A stretch of DNA of 64,000 bases from DAOTWP01 sp034435675. Lineage in GTDB: Bacteria > Chloroflexota > Anaerolineae > Aggregatilineales > Phototrophicaceae. Shown here piece after piece: positions 14,586-23,338 of this stretch. The position numbers were made by a program, and so were the translations under genes. The notes beneath the pieces are model-generated. The model saw nothing but the letters and a program-made list of their open reading frames with translations, was not told where the DNA came from and did not search any database. Location: contig DAOTWP010000382.1 of NCBI GenBank assembly GCA_034435675.1, positions 7,520 to 71,519 of the forward strand, in the 5' to 3' direction. Positions within the stretch are counted from its first letter, which is position 1; each line of letters opens with the position of its first letter.

Positions 14586-16133
14586 ATGACTGCTCAAGCC
14601 ACACCGCACACTGCCGCCGCAAGCGGCTTATTTGACATATTGCGCCTGCCCGTGCTGGGGCGGCTGCTGCGCAGGCGACGCGGACGGCTGGTGCTGCAAG
14701 TGCCGCTGCTGCTGCTGGCGCTGCTGCTGGTCTATGACGGCTTCACTGGGCAGCAGGTAGCAGCGGAAAATCTGGCGACCGTCGTCCCCTGGGTGCATTA
14801 TCGTGGGCTGGTGGTCGTCGCGCTGCTGCTGGCGGGCAACCTGTTCTGCATGGGCTGTCCGTTTACGCTGCCGCGCACCCTCGCCCGGCGCTTGAGCCTG
14901 CGCGGGCGGCGCTTCCCGAAAGCGCTGCGCAACAAATGGCTGGCGCTTGCCAGTCTGCTGCTGCTGTTCTTCCTCTACGAATGGCTTGACCTGTGGGCAA
15001 GCCCGGCGCTGACGGCATGGGTGATTGTGTTTTATTTCGCCGCGTCGTTTGTGCTGGAAGCGCTGTTCACCGAGTCGGCATTCTGCAAGTATGTCTGTCC
15101 GCTGGGAACCTTCAATTTTGTCTATGCAACAGCCTCGCCCGCGCAGATTACGGTGCGCAGTCCGGATGTCTGCCGCACCTGTGTCGGTAGGGCATGCATC
15201 AACGGCAGTTACGCCAGCACCCCGGTGATCCGCATTGAGCAGATCGCCATGCCCAACGGCGGCACGACAGAAAAAAGCGTTGAGCATGGACCGCGTGGTG
15301 TACTCGGCTGCGGCACGGAGCTGTTCGCGCCGCAAATCAGCAGTAACATGGACTGCACCTTCTGCCTCGACTGTGCCCGCGCCTGCCCGCACGACAATGT
15401 TGCCCTGCTGGTGCGTTCACCCAACCGCGAACTGGCACGCCCGAACGCATGGAGCAAACGCTGGGATGTCTCGCTGCTGGTGATTTTCCTGGCGTTTATG
15501 GGGTTGATGAACGCTTTTGGCATGGTGCCGCCCGTTTACGAACTGATGCAGGGCGTCGCCGACACGCTCAATCTGGGCGCGCTGGGCTGGTCGAATATGG
15601 CAATTGAGGCGCTGGTGCTGCTGCTGTTGTTTGGCGTGGGCACGCTGCTGCTGCCGCTGCTGCTGGTGCTGCTGGCGGCGTGGCTCTCGCGCAGCCTGGG
15701 ACACAACCCCCGCGCAAAAGCCGCCCGGCTGAGCCTGCGCGATACGGTCGCGGCGTTCGCCCCGGCATTTGTGCCCATCGGGTTCGGCATCTGGATTGCG
15801 CACTATATGTTTCATTTCCTGGTGGGCATCTGGACGGTGATTCCGGTGTTGCAGAATTTCCTGCTGGATCACCGCATCACGCTGTTCGGCGCGCCCAACT
15901 GGGGGCTGACCGGCTTTTCGCCGGAGACGATCGCGCTGGTGCAGGTTGTGGCGCTGGTGGGCGGTTTCCTGTGGACGCTGCTGCTGGCACAGCGCACTGC
16001 ACTGCGGCTGTACCGGCGCAATGCCATGCCAGGACTGCTGCCCTGGGCGCTGCTGTTTCTGGGCATGATGCTGGCTGGGCTGCTGCTGATGAGCCTGCCA
16101 ATGGAGATGCGCGGCACGGTGCTGTTTGATTAG
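14586..16133 (+). CDS. Polytopic membrane protein with multiple 4Fe-4S motifs (NapH/CcoG/NosR-like)
   Basis: 515-residue membrane protein. N-terminal helices (about 38-55, 75-90, 115-155) carry NLFCMGCPF and FCKYVCPLGTFNF, the CxxC and CxxxCP signature of NapH, CcoG and NosR. A soluble loop at 195-280 holds C-x2-C-x4-C (CRTCVGRAC) and C-x2-C-x2-C-x3-CP (CTFCLDCARACP), room for two 4Fe-4S clusters. Five or so further helices follow. It probably moves electrons across the membrane or reduces a metal centre. The third gene of an operon with the lipoprotein and propeller protein; no oxidase or nitrate reductase genes are adjacent. Confidence 0.85.
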   Translation: MTAQATPHTAAASGLFDILRLPVLGRLLRRRRGRLVLQVPLLLLALLLVYDGFTGQQVAAENLATVVPWVHYRGLVVVALLLAGNLFCMGCPFTLPRTLARRLSLRGRRFPKALRNKWLALASLLLLFFLYEWLDLWASPALTAWVIVFYFAASFVLEALFTESAFCKYVCPLGTFNFVYATASPAQITVRSPDVCRTCVGRACINGSYASTPVIRIEQIAMPNGGTTEKSVEHGPRGVLGCGTELFAPQISSNMDCTFCLDCARACPHDNVALLVRSPNRELARPNAWSKRWDVSLLVIFLAFMGLMNAFGMVPPVYELMQGVADTLNLGALGWSNMAIEALVLLLLFGVGTLLLPLLLVLLAAWLSRSLGHNPRAKAARLSLRDTVAAFAPAFVPIGFGIWIAHYMFHFLVGIWTVIPVLQNFLLDHRITLFGAPNWGLTGFSPETIALVQVVALVGGFLWTLLLAQRTALRLYRRNAMPGLLPWALLFLGMMLAGLLLMSLPMEMRGTVLFD

Positions 16134-16145
16134 CGCATAAACGCC

Positions 16146-16922
16146 TCAGACTTCGACCAGCCGCACGCCCTGAATCAGCGTTTTGTCGAAGCCGTCCAGT
16201 CCCAGCCCGGCAGCCTGTCGCCGTTCCAGTTCGGCGCGCACCTGCGTGCTGTCTGCGCGCAGTTTCGCTACGTCTACCCCCTGGCAGGTGTCCGGCAGCA
16301 CGGCAAGCCACTGCACGCTGCGTTGCAGCATCTTGAGGGCACCGCGCAGGTTGCCACGCTCAATCTGGTAGTATGCCACCCCAACCTGCAAAATCGCCCG
16401 GTACAGGTCACGCACGGGACCTTCGGTTTCGACCCACTGCGCTTCGAACAGGTCATGCTGTTGGTAGTATTCGCCCGCGTTAAAGCGCGCAACACCTTCA
16501 CGCGCACGCGGCGGCAGTGCTTGCGCACACTCGCAGTCCAACTGTTCCAGATAGGCGGCGTCCGGCACGCGGGCAACATCTGTCAGCAGCGTTGGCAGCT
16601 CACTGCGCAGGGCATCCGGCGACAGCACCAGATCAGCACCGGCGCGCAGTCCGGCGGCATGCTGGGCGGCGTCCGCCGTGAGCAGCACAATGGGGATGCG
16701 GCGTGTCGCCGGGCTGGTTTTGGGTGTCGTCGTCCAGAAGCGCCACTCGGCAGCGCCGCCGTCTACGATGATCAGCGCCGGGCGCGCTGCGGTCAGCCGG
16801 GCGATATAACGGGTTGGGTCGTCAAACACGAGCAGTTGGTACTGCACAGGCAGCAGATCGGCTAGCAGGGCGGCAGCGCCAACCGCCTGCCCGCTGCCGG
16901 TAAAAACAATCGGTATTGTCAA
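16146..16922 (-). CDS. DUF309 protein with receiver-like N-terminal domain
   Basis: 258 residues in two parts. Residues 1-115 have an alternating alpha/beta pattern like a response-regulator receiver (PALIIVDGG, IPIVLLTADA, GADLVLSPDA). Residues 140-200 are DUF309: ARFNAGEYYQQHDLFEAQW, then YRAILQVGVAYYQIERGN, a helical domain with the conserved FNxGxYxxxHxxxE motif. DUF309 proteins are uncharacterised; the conserved His and Glu hint at metal binding. The receiver-like part has D53 in IIVDGG at the phosphorylation position, but the N-terminal acidic pair is not evident, so phosphorylation is doubtful. Confidence 0.8.
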   Translation of the reverse strand: MTIPIVFTGSGQAVGAAALLADLLPVQYQLLVFDDPTRYIARLTAARPALIIVDGGAAEWRFWTTTPKTSPATRRIPIVLLTADAAQHAAGLRAGADLVLSPDALRSELPTLLTDVARVPDAAYLEQLDCECAQALPPRAREGVARFNAGEYYQQHDLFEAQWVETEGPVRDLYRAILQVGVAYYQIERGNLRGALKMLQRSVQWLAVLPDTCQGVDVAKLRADSTQVRAELERRQAAGLGLDGFDKTLIQGVRLVEV

Positions 16923-16949
16923 GCAATCCTCCCCAACACTGCGGCGCGG

Positions 16950-18071
16950 CTACCCGCTATCAGCCTGCTGCGTGACGCGCTCAAGCAAAGCTGTCCATGC
17001 CGAATCAGCCTTTAAGGGTTCGAGCGCTGCGCTTTGCGCCAGTGCGCTGTGGTCACCAAAGCCTCGGTCAACTGCCTGATGCAGCCACTGCCACGCCGCC
17101 GGATAATCTCCCAACCGCGCAAACATGCATGCTGCATAGAACGGAATGTAGTGCCCCCAGTCCGGTTGTTCGGCAGCGCCGGCAGCACGGACAAAGAGAT
17201 CAGCCGCAGCGGCATAATTACCCTGCGCCAATTGCAGATGACCTGCCTCTGCCCAGTGTACGGCTGCACTGCGAAAAGCGGCATGGCAAAAGTATTCGCG
17301 TTCCAGCACAAAGCCCACCTTCAACGCTGTGTGCCTTGATCCCGCGTTGTCGGCATTGCAGTGCCAGCCGACCAGACGAAAACCCTGTGCCAGGGCGTGC
17401 GCTGCCGCCGCTGCCGCCGTAACCGCCGCCAACCCGCGCCGCCGATAGGCAGGGTCTGTCTGGATGCCGATTTCGCAGGCTTCAGCGCCAATGCAGTCAC
17501 AGAGTGACCAGCTCACAACCTTATGCGCTGTCTGGTCTTCGGTTACCATGCCGAAGCCATGTTGCAGAAATGCCGCTGTGGATTCCCAATTGCCCTGCAT
17601 CCAGTCGTGTAGATGCTCAGGTATTATCAGCGCTGGTCGGCTGAGCAGGGTAGACGAAACTGGCTGAACGCTGAAGGCTGCCGGAACAAAGGCGCGCCAG
17701 TCCAGCGCTACCGCTGTACAGACATAGTGCTGCCGCGCGAAATGCAGCGGGGGCAAAGGCAGCAGCTCGGTCAAATGCCTTTCCCATACTGCGCTGCATT
17801 GCAGCCAGATGATCTCAAAATCGTGCTTAACCATCAGGTCAGCAATTAAGGTTTTGAGCGCGCTCACCTGCTGCGGCGTAGGGACTTTACCTGCGAGATA
17901 CGTGCCTTCCGGGCTGGTCAGCAGCACAACCTGGGGGTCAACCGGGTTATCCACATAGACAGCGCCGGGGTTGAAGCTGTTCAGCACGCCATCAATCGAC
18001 ACATTGTATTCCCGCAGGTCATCCAGCAGCGGGCGTGCTCGCACATAATCTTGCTCGCTTAGTTTTTGCAT
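16950..18071 (-). CDS. GNAT-family N-acetyltransferase with C-terminal TPR-like extension
   Basis: 373 residues from the ATG at 18071. The central part has the GNAT acetyl-CoA site (GIQTDPAYRRRGLAAVTAAA, then CNADNAGSRHTALKVGF) of the PF12746-like acetyltransferases. The last 95 residues are helical repeats (AGHLQLAQGNYAAAADLF, CMFARLGDYPAAWQWLHQAV) like TPRs. AAAGG is placed for a TTG at 18083, four codons upstream, so that may be the true start. The substrate is unknown. It ends 27 bp from the DUF309 gene start on the same strand and may be cotranscribed with it. Confidence 0.83.
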   Translation of the reverse strand: MQKLSEQDYVRARPLLDDLREYNVSIDGVLNSFNPGAVYVDNPVDPQVVLLTSPEGTYLAGKVPTPQQVSALKTLIADLMVKHDFEIIWLQCSAVWERHLTELLPLPPLHFARQHYVCTAVALDWRAFVPAAFSVQPVSSTLLSRPALIIPEHLHDWMQGNWESTAAFLQHGFGMVTEDQTAHKVVSWSLCDCIGAEACEIGIQTDPAYRRRGLAAVTAAAAAAHALAQGFRLVGWHCNADNAGSRHTALKVGFVLEREYFCHAAFRSAAVHWAEAGHLQLAQGNYAAAADLFVRAAGAAEQPDWGHYIPFYAACMFARLGDYPAAWQWLHQAVDRGFGDHSALAQSAALEPLKADSAWTALLERVTQQADSG

Positions 18072-18227
18072 CGCTGCCAGCAATCTGCTGCCTTTCAGAA
18101 TATACGAAAGTGTACATTTCCAGAGCGTTCCTGCATCATCCAGCCCTGCCGCCGCTCGACCAAACAAGTTCGGCAGAAGCATTGGTCATACAGCCTGTTC
18201 ACAGGGGTCTTTCATCTCGATGACTGC

Positions 18228-19370
18228 TCAGCGTTCCTGATAGACCGTCGCGGCGCTGCTGGCGTCTTCGCTGGCAAAAGCGTAATACATGCCCGGCGCT
18301 GCGGGGTCGCCCAGCAAATCGGCTGTGGCAACCTGCCCGATGAACAGCATCGGCTTGCCGCTGTAAGGCTCGGCAGGATACAGCGCGCCGTCCAGCCAGG
18401 CTGGATACCCGCCAATCTGACTGACACCCAGCAGCACCTGTTCGTCGCGCTGCGCCAGGGTTTCCAGAATGCCGGGGCGCTGAATCCCGACCACCAGGCG
18501 GTCCGGCGGGAAAGACAGTGCCTCCTGCACGCTGCCGCCCGGCTTGTTGGCGCGGGCATTCCAGCGCACGCCGCCGCGCAGATCAACATCGGTGTAGATG
18601 GGCATGTCGCGGATGTCGTGCAGGCAGGTGACGATGCGCAGGCGCTCACCAGGCAGCCCCATAAAAACCGGATGGTGACTGCTGAGCGCGAAGTCAAACA
18701 GTGTCAGCAGGGCATCACCGCAGGAGGGGCAGGTTTCGCCATAGGGCACTGCCACACGCACGGGCGAGTCTGGCGGCGCATCGGCGCCGTCCGGCAGGCG
18801 CTGAAGCTCAAAACTCTGCGGATAAACCAGGTTGCGGCGTTCGCCATCTTTGGTCAGGTGCCAGCCCGCCTCACGCGGGACTTCATGCGGAGGGATCGCC
18901 AGCAGCGAACGCCAGCGCGGGGGCATCAGCCACCACTGGTAAAACTGCGCCTGCACTGCCTTGTCGCCAATCCACGCCAGCGCGGTCAGCATCGCCATGA
19001 GGGCGTCCGCCTTCATGCTGTTCATGTCGCTGTCCATGCGCTGCACACGGCGCAGCAGCAAGTCACGCGCGGTTTCGTCCGCCCGGTAGTATACGAACGG
19101 CGCATCGAGAAAATCGCGCTCGACCAACTGTGCGTGCAGCCCGTTGAGCGCGCCCGGTACAAAAGCCGCCAGATAGCGCAGCAGCAGCCCCGCCAGATGC
19201 GCTTCGCCTGCATCCAGCCGTGCCAGCGCTTGCCGCGCCAGCGCGTGTCCTTCCTGGGGGGTTAACATGCGGTAAGTATCCGCTGTGCGGATTGTCTGTG
19301 CCTGCGCTTCGCCGTAAGTGGCATCGGCGCTGGTTTGGTGCAGGGCAATCAGGGTTTCTAAGGTTGCCAT
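18228..19370 (-). CDS. Hypothetical protein with DUF1963-like C-terminal region
   Basis: 380-residue soluble protein. The N-terminal 150 residues are helical (HALARQALARLDAGEAHL, ALMAMLTALAWIGDKAVQ). A CPSCGDALL zinc-knuckle-like motif lies near 225. The C-terminal part has LGVSQIGGYPAWLDGALYP followed by MLFIGQVATADL, the arrangement seen in DUF1963/YwqG-type proteins that often sit in toxin-immunity or housekeeping contexts. No catalytic motif is evident. It is 157 bp upstream of the GNAT gene on the same strand. Confidence 0.7.
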   Translation of the reverse strand: MATLETLIALHQTSADATYGEAQAQTIRTADTYRMLTPQEGHALARQALARLDAGEAHLAGLLLRYLAAFVPGALNGLHAQLVERDFLDAPFVYYRADETARDLLLRRVQRMDSDMNSMKADALMAMLTALAWIGDKAVQAQFYQWWLMPPRWRSLLAIPPHEVPREAGWHLTKDGERRNLVYPQSFELQRLPDGADAPPDSPVRVAVPYGETCPSCGDALLTLFDFALSSHHPVFMGLPGERLRIVTCLHDIRDMPIYTDVDLRGGVRWNARANKPGGSVQEALSFPPDRLVVGIQRPGILETLAQRDEQVLLGVSQIGGYPAWLDGALYPAEPYSGKPMLFIGQVATADLLGDPAAPGMYYAFASEDASSAATVYQER

Positions 19371-19383
19371 AATGTATTTAACC

Positions 19384-19596
19384 TTATTTACTGCTCAACA
19401 AAGAAATCACCCACCCGGAACCGCTTTCACCAAGCACGTGTTCCCCTGACGAGTCGGCGGGGAAACGGTCTTTGATTGAATCAAAATAGTCGTGGGGAAC
19501 TACAATGCGGATGTCCACAACCTCGCTCTGAATCTCATATTGCGCCAGCAGCGCCATAAACCTGCTGCCGAATTCCCGCAGTTTGTTACGATCCAT
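19384..19596 (-). CDS. Small hypothetical protein, 70 aa
   Basis: Reads MDRNKLREFGSRFMALLAQ with a following beta-rich half (VVDIRIVVPHDYFDSIKD, then GWVISLLSSK). The frame remains open upstream to 19746, but that part overlaps the promoter of the divergent 19749 gene and looks non-coding, so I chose the ATG at 19596, which has G-rich sequence about ten bases upstream. No known domain is recognised. It lies 13 bp upstream of the 18228-19370 gene on the same strand, so the two could be cotranscribed. Confidence 0.5.
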   Translation of the reverse strand: MDRNKLREFGSRFMALLAQYEIQSEVVDIRIVVPHDYFDSIKDRFPADSSGEHVLGESGSGWVISLLSSK

Positions 19597-19748
19597 CCTT
19601 GGCGCCCCCAGCACACATACTCGCCGCGCAGTCTTTAGCGCTATTGTAACAGGCTTCTCAAGCGGATTGCCAATTGGGGCAGGGGCAGCATGTTGGTAGA
19701 ATGAACCCCACTCAGGTGAAGACTTTGCAGGTAGTGAGGAACGCAATC

Positions 19749-20450
19749 ATGCCCTGGCGCAATGCCACACAATTACATATCTTTGTCCCGACTGACCACC
19801 CCTATGGCTATGACAACTGGGTAGAGCAGCTGCTCGGCAGTGTGCTGCGCCCGCTGTTCGATGACTATGGCGAGGCGCTGCTGTGGGTCTTTTTGACGCG
19901 GCATATCACAGCACGCGGCATGGGCGACGATGTGCCGGAACGGTATTTTCATGGCGGCATGTGCCGTTATGTGACGCTGCGCATAAGTGTCGCGGAAGAT
20001 CAACGTGTGGAAATTATGGGCTTGCTGACCATGCTGGCGACGGGGGCGAATTGTTATATCACGATCCCCAAACGTTATGATGTGCTGGCGGAACTGGGCA
20101 GCAACCGCTTTGTGCGCCCGGAAGCCGACGACACAGCCCGTGCCGCCCGTGCGCACCTGCTGGTGACGCTGCTGGATGCCATGACCCGGCTGATGCTCGA
20201 CACGCTGGTGCAGGATGAGCGCGGCGTGTGGGTGCAGGAACCGAACGATGAACTTGAGCAGAATCCCAAAGGCAGCCTGTTTGAGTCTGTGCATCATCTG
20301 TTCTGTAACGCGACCGGCGTCCCGCTGGATGTGCTGCTCATGCGTGAAGGCAACACCCTGAAGCTGAGTACCTACTGGATGTCCACCGCATCAAGTACAT
20401 CCCTGCGTGATGATGACGATTTCAGCGCGCGCCTGTCGCTGGAGTATTAA
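19749..20450 (+). CDS. Hypothetical protein, 233 aa, paired with FAD oxidoreductase
   Basis: Starts at ATG 19749 with GAGGA at 19735-19739. The N-terminal half has LHIFVPTDHPYGYDNWVEQL and LLWVFLTRHITARGMGDD, then RYFHGGMCRYVTLRISV; the C-terminal half has helices and LFCNATGVPLDVLLMREGN. A distant likeness to the C-terminal domain of lantibiotic dehydratases (thiopeptide-type) is possible, but I cannot support it. No signal peptide. Its stop is 5 bp before the FAD oxidoreductase start, so the two are probably one operon and may work on the same substrate. Confidence 0.7.
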   Translation: MPWRNATQLHIFVPTDHPYGYDNWVEQLLGSVLRPLFDDYGEALLWVFLTRHITARGMGDDVPERYFHGGMCRYVTLRISVAEDQRVEIMGLLTMLATGANCYITIPKRYDVLAELGSNRFVRPEADDTARAARAHLLVTLLDAMTRLMLDTLVQDERGVWVQEPNDELEQNPKGSLFESVHHLFCNATGVPLDVLLMREGNTLKLSTYWMSTASSTSLRDDDDFSARLSLEY

Positions 20451-20455
20451 ACGCC

Positions 20456-21445
20456 ATGCCGGAAGTGGTCGTTATTGGCGGCGGTTTAAGCGGGCTGGCA
20501 GCCGCCTGGGAACTAGAAACGCTGCGGATTCCCTATACCCTGATCGAGGTCAAGCCGCGTCTGGGTGGCAGCATCGTCAGTGCACGGCAGAACAACTATG
20601 TGCTGGACGGCGCGGCATTCATGTTCCGCTATCTGCCCGACCAGTGGGCGTTTCTGGCAGAACTAGGGCTGGCGGACGCGCTGTTCAGCGTTCACGAACA
20701 GATGGATGGGCGCGACCAGCGGGCGACCTTTGCCGGGTTTAAGGCGGGCACACAAACACTGATTGACGCACTGGCGCAGCGACTGACTGCCCCCCGGCTG
20801 ATGCGCATGGCAGTGAGCAGTCTGGGCTACCGCAACGGTGAAAACGACGCGCAGGGCTTTGCCATCTGCATGGAAAACGGTATGGTGCTGGATGCCCGCG
20901 CATTGATCGTTGCTGTGCCCGCGCGTTATGCGGAGCGCCTGTTTTATACGCTTGAGCCGCAGCTTGGCGCGCTGCTGCTGGCACACCGCTACGACCATCT
21001 GGTGCGCCTGTCACTGGGGTATCCACGCGCTGCGGTGGAACTGCCGCCCTGGCTGCCGGAGGATGTCGCTTTCCCCTTTGCGCTGTGGACCGATCACCCG
21101 GCGCGTGTGCCGGATGGACAGGTACTGCTGCAAATTGGTATACGGGTCAACGCTGCCCATGTACCACCGGAATCGTTGGCAGGATCGGTGCTGGCGCGCC
21201 TGGGCTGGGAAACGGCACTGGTGCAGCGAGTTCATACCTGGTCTGAAGCCGACTCGCTCAGCGCCCACGAGGACGGTTTTGAAGACTGGCTGGCGCAGGT
21301 GCGCGCGCTGCTGCCGCCGGGAATCGCGCTGGTGGGCAGCGATTACCTGCGCCATACCCGCCCGGATGACCCCGCGCTGCCAGGGCGCGTGGCAGGGGGC
21401 AGGGCGGCGGCACAGCAGATCGCGGGGTATCTGGCAGGCAGGTAA
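20456..21445 (+). CDS. FAD-dependent amine oxidase / protoporphyrinogen oxidase-like protein (short)
   Basis: 329 residues. The N-terminal dinucleotide-binding fold is clear: VVVIGGGLSGLAAAWELE, then IEVKPRLGGSIVSARQNNY, the GG-doublet motif of the amine oxidase/HemG group. The closing GRVAGGRAAAQQIAGYLAG is the second FAD motif, in the place of the usual GDxxxG stretch. At 329 residues it is about 120 shorter than HemG or amine oxidases, so part of the substrate domain is missing or reduced. It is in an apparent operon with the unknown 19749 gene. The substrate cannot be named. Confidence 0.82.
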   Translation: MPEVVVIGGGLSGLAAAWELETLRIPYTLIEVKPRLGGSIVSARQNNYVLDGAAFMFRYLPDQWAFLAELGLADALFSVHEQMDGRDQRATFAGFKAGTQTLIDALAQRLTAPRLMRMAVSSLGYRNGENDAQGFAICMENGMVLDARALIVAVPARYAERLFYTLEPQLGALLLAHRYDHLVRLSLGYPRAAVELPPWLPEDVAFPFALWTDHPARVPDGQVLLQIGIRVNAAHVPPESLAGSVLARLGWETALVQRVHTWSEADSLSAHEDGFEDWLAQVRALLPPGIALVGSDYLRHTRPDDPALPGRVAGGRAAAQQIAGYLAGR

Positions 21446-21479
21446 ACCCCGGCCACGTCAGACGAGCATGACGCCGCTT

Positions 21480-21965
21480 TCAGGTGCTTTGCAGCGTATC
21501 CAGCAGCAAACGCAGCGCTGCCTGCACGCTGGCGGCTTTGTTCGCAGCCCGCTCACCTGTCCAGAGATAGCGCTGCACCACCAGCTTTTCTGCTGTCGCC
21601 AATCCAATATACGTCAGTCCAACGGGTTTTTCGGGCGTGCCGCCGCCCGGTCCGGCGATCCCAGTAATGCTCAGGGCGACATCGGCGCCAAACAACCGCC
21701 GCGCACCGGACGCCATTTCGCCTGCGGTCTGTTCGCTGACTGCGCCATAAGCATTGAGCGTCTGTTCCTGCACGCCGAGCAGCGCGTGTTTGACGGCGTT
21801 GCTGTACGCCACCACGCCGCCCAGCACATAGGCGGAACTGCCGGAAACGTCCGTCAGGTGGCTGAGCAGCAGCCCGCCCGTGCAGCTTTCCGCTGCGCAG
21901 AGTGTCATGCTGTGCGCCAGCAGCAGTGCGCCTGCCTGTACCTCCAGCGGTTGAGAAGCATTCAT
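21480..21965 (-). CDS. pncC: Nicotinamide-nucleotide amidohydrolase (CinA C-terminal domain, stand-alone)
   Basis: 160-residue protein equal to the CinA C-terminal domain. Family motifs are CAAESCTGGLLLSHLTDVSG, GGVVAYSNAVKHALLGV, GAVSEQTAGEMA and GIAGPGGGTPEKPVG. It deamidates NMN to nicotinate mononucleotide in pyridine-nucleotide salvage, as in stand-alone PncC. AGGAG ten bases before the ATG at 21965 sets the start; a longer reading lacks a ribosome site. Divergent from the LysM lipoprotein gene. Confidence 0.93.
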   Translation of the reverse strand: MNASQPLEVQAGALLLAHSMTLCAAESCTGGLLLSHLTDVSGSSAYVLGGVVAYSNAVKHALLGVQEQTLNAYGAVSEQTAGEMASGARRLFGADVALSITGIAGPGGGTPEKPVGLTYIGLATAEKLVVQRYLWTGERAANKAASVQAALRLLLDTLQST

Positions 21966-22025
21966 TCGTCCGTTGCTCCTGAGACAAATTACCCATGGGG
22001 CAGCACGCAAAATTGGGCATTTCTC

Positions 22026-22056
22026 TTGTGCGACGTGCGCCACTTGTCGCTATAAT
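22026..22056 (+). promoter_or_regulatory. Promoter of the LysM lipoprotein gene
   Basis: Consensus TATAAT at 22051-22056; a possible -35 TTGTGC at 22026-22031 is 19 bp away, slightly long. The gene starts 120 bp downstream. Confidence 0.4.
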
Positions 22057-22176
22057 CAAAGTCATCCAATCATACCAGATCAGCGCGTCAAACTCATCCT
22101 GCCTGGCAGTGCCACGCGGACAGGGTATCCGGGGCAGCGGGCTGGTCAACCTGCGAAGGAGAGGCGTGCGGCGTCA

Positions 22177-23178
22177 ATGTACTGGGGCTGGCGTCCGTGG
22201 ATTGCATGTGTGTTCATGAGCGTCCTGATTGCAGGATGCACCACCAGCAGCGAATCTGCGCCTACCCCAGCCCCCACCGACTACCCACCGGTTACGCTCA
22301 CACAGCGCCCACCACGCAGTTATGCGCCAATAGCTCCTACCCCATCGCGCCAGTTTGATCTGCCGTACATTATGCAGGAAATGCTGACCCCCACGACTCC
22401 ACTGACAACCTACACGGTTCAACCGGGCGACACGCTTTCCGAAATCGCCCTGCGGTTCGGGATTGATCTGGATACGCTGCAATTCGTCAACGGGGGCATT
22501 GACCCAATCGGGCTTCAGGCAGGGCAGATCCTGTTAATCCCCCCACCAGGCGTCACGCTAGATACACTGGTCGTCCACAGCACCCCCACACCATTAGCAC
22601 TGATTGTGCAAATGCCTACCTGCTATGACGCGGATACCGAGGTCGTGCTATGTCTGGGCAGCGTCGAGAATCCCTACCCCGTGCCAGTGGAGCGCGTGGT
22701 GATTAGTGCCCAGTTTCAGGATGCCCAGCAGCGTATCATGCAGGAGGTGTGGGTGGATGTGGAGCAGCAGGTGATTCCGGTGGGAGGCAGCGCCCCTTAT
22801 GGCATCCGTTTCGAGGGTGACTGGAGTGAGGTGGCGGGAATGGCACTGCTGCTGCGTGCCGCCGATGCCGCACCTGCCTACCAGCAGCGCTATGTCCGGT
22901 TGGAAGTCAGCGAAGATGCTGGTCAGCAACAGGAACAGCAGTATATTGTTTCGCTGCGTGTGGCGAATGCCGGACCGCGTTCTGCCGCGCCGCCGCGTGT
23001 GACGGTAACGGTGCGCGATGCTGAGGGACACGTGGTGGGGTATCGCACGGTGCAGTCCACGGCACTACTGCCTGCCGGAGAAGCGCTGGCGCTGCGCATC
23101 GTTACCTATACGCAGGCGAGCCACAGCCTGCCTCTGAGCCACACAATTCATGTTGAGGCACTGCTGGCGGCAGAGTAG
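22177..23178 (+). CDS. LysM-domain lipoprotein
   Basis: 333 residues. A signal peptide ends in lipobox LIAGC, with the lipidated Cys at 21. A Pro/Thr-rich linker (TPAPTDYPP and similar) leads to one LysM domain near 75-120 (YTVQPGDTLSEIALRFGI, then LQAGQILLIPP), which binds peptidoglycan. The rest is two beta-sandwich segments with FxLYD-like character (LCLGSVENPYPVPVERVVIS, VSLRVANAGPRSAAPPRVTV). It should sit on the outer face of the membrane and contact the wall. AAGGAGAGG lies 12 bases before the ATG at 22177. Confidence 0.87.
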   Translation: MYWGWRPWIACVFMSVLIAGCTTSSESAPTPAPTDYPPVTLTQRPPRSYAPIAPTPSRQFDLPYIMQEMLTPTTPLTTYTVQPGDTLSEIALRFGIDLDTLQFVNGGIDPIGLQAGQILLIPPPGVTLDTLVVHSTPTPLALIVQMPTCYDADTEVVLCLGSVENPYPVPVERVVISAQFQDAQQRIMQEVWVDVEQQVIPVGGSAPYGIRFEGDWSEVAGMALLLRAADAAPAYQQRYVRLEVSEDAGQQQEQQYIVSLRVANAGPRSAAPPRVTVTVRDAEGHVVGYRTVQSTALLPAGEALALRIVTYTQASHSLPLSHTIHVEALLAAE

Positions 23179-23214
23179 GACGAGACACCACGTATGCCTC
23201 GCCCGGTATCCTGT

Positions 23215-23338
23215 GCTAAGCCACCAGCCACATGAAGTCTACCACGCCTGTTCGCGTGGTTGTGCCAGGGTTGGCTGCCTCAAAATGCGCCTGTGCAGCG
23301 CTCGCGTTACACGGGCGAATTGCGCCCGTTGGCTTAGC
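23215..23338. terminator. Nested hairpins between convergent LysM lipoprotein and pyrH genes
   Basis: An outer 9-bp perfect inverted repeat GCTAAGCCA (23215-23223) and TGGCTTAGC (23330-23338) closes a region with two perfect inner hairpins: ACCACGC/GCGTGGT with a 6-base loop at 23241-23260 and ACGGGCG/CGCCCGT with a 5-base loop at 23311-23329. It includes the last codons of pyrH. It probably ends transcription from both sides, but the multi-branched fold is more elaborate than needed for that. Confidence 0.5.

Noticed and set aside
18066..19265. 399-codon open frame antisense to the DUF1963-like gene
   Set aside because: It shadows a real gene with a clear protein-like sequence, has an Arg/His/Gln-rich composition and no ribosome site.
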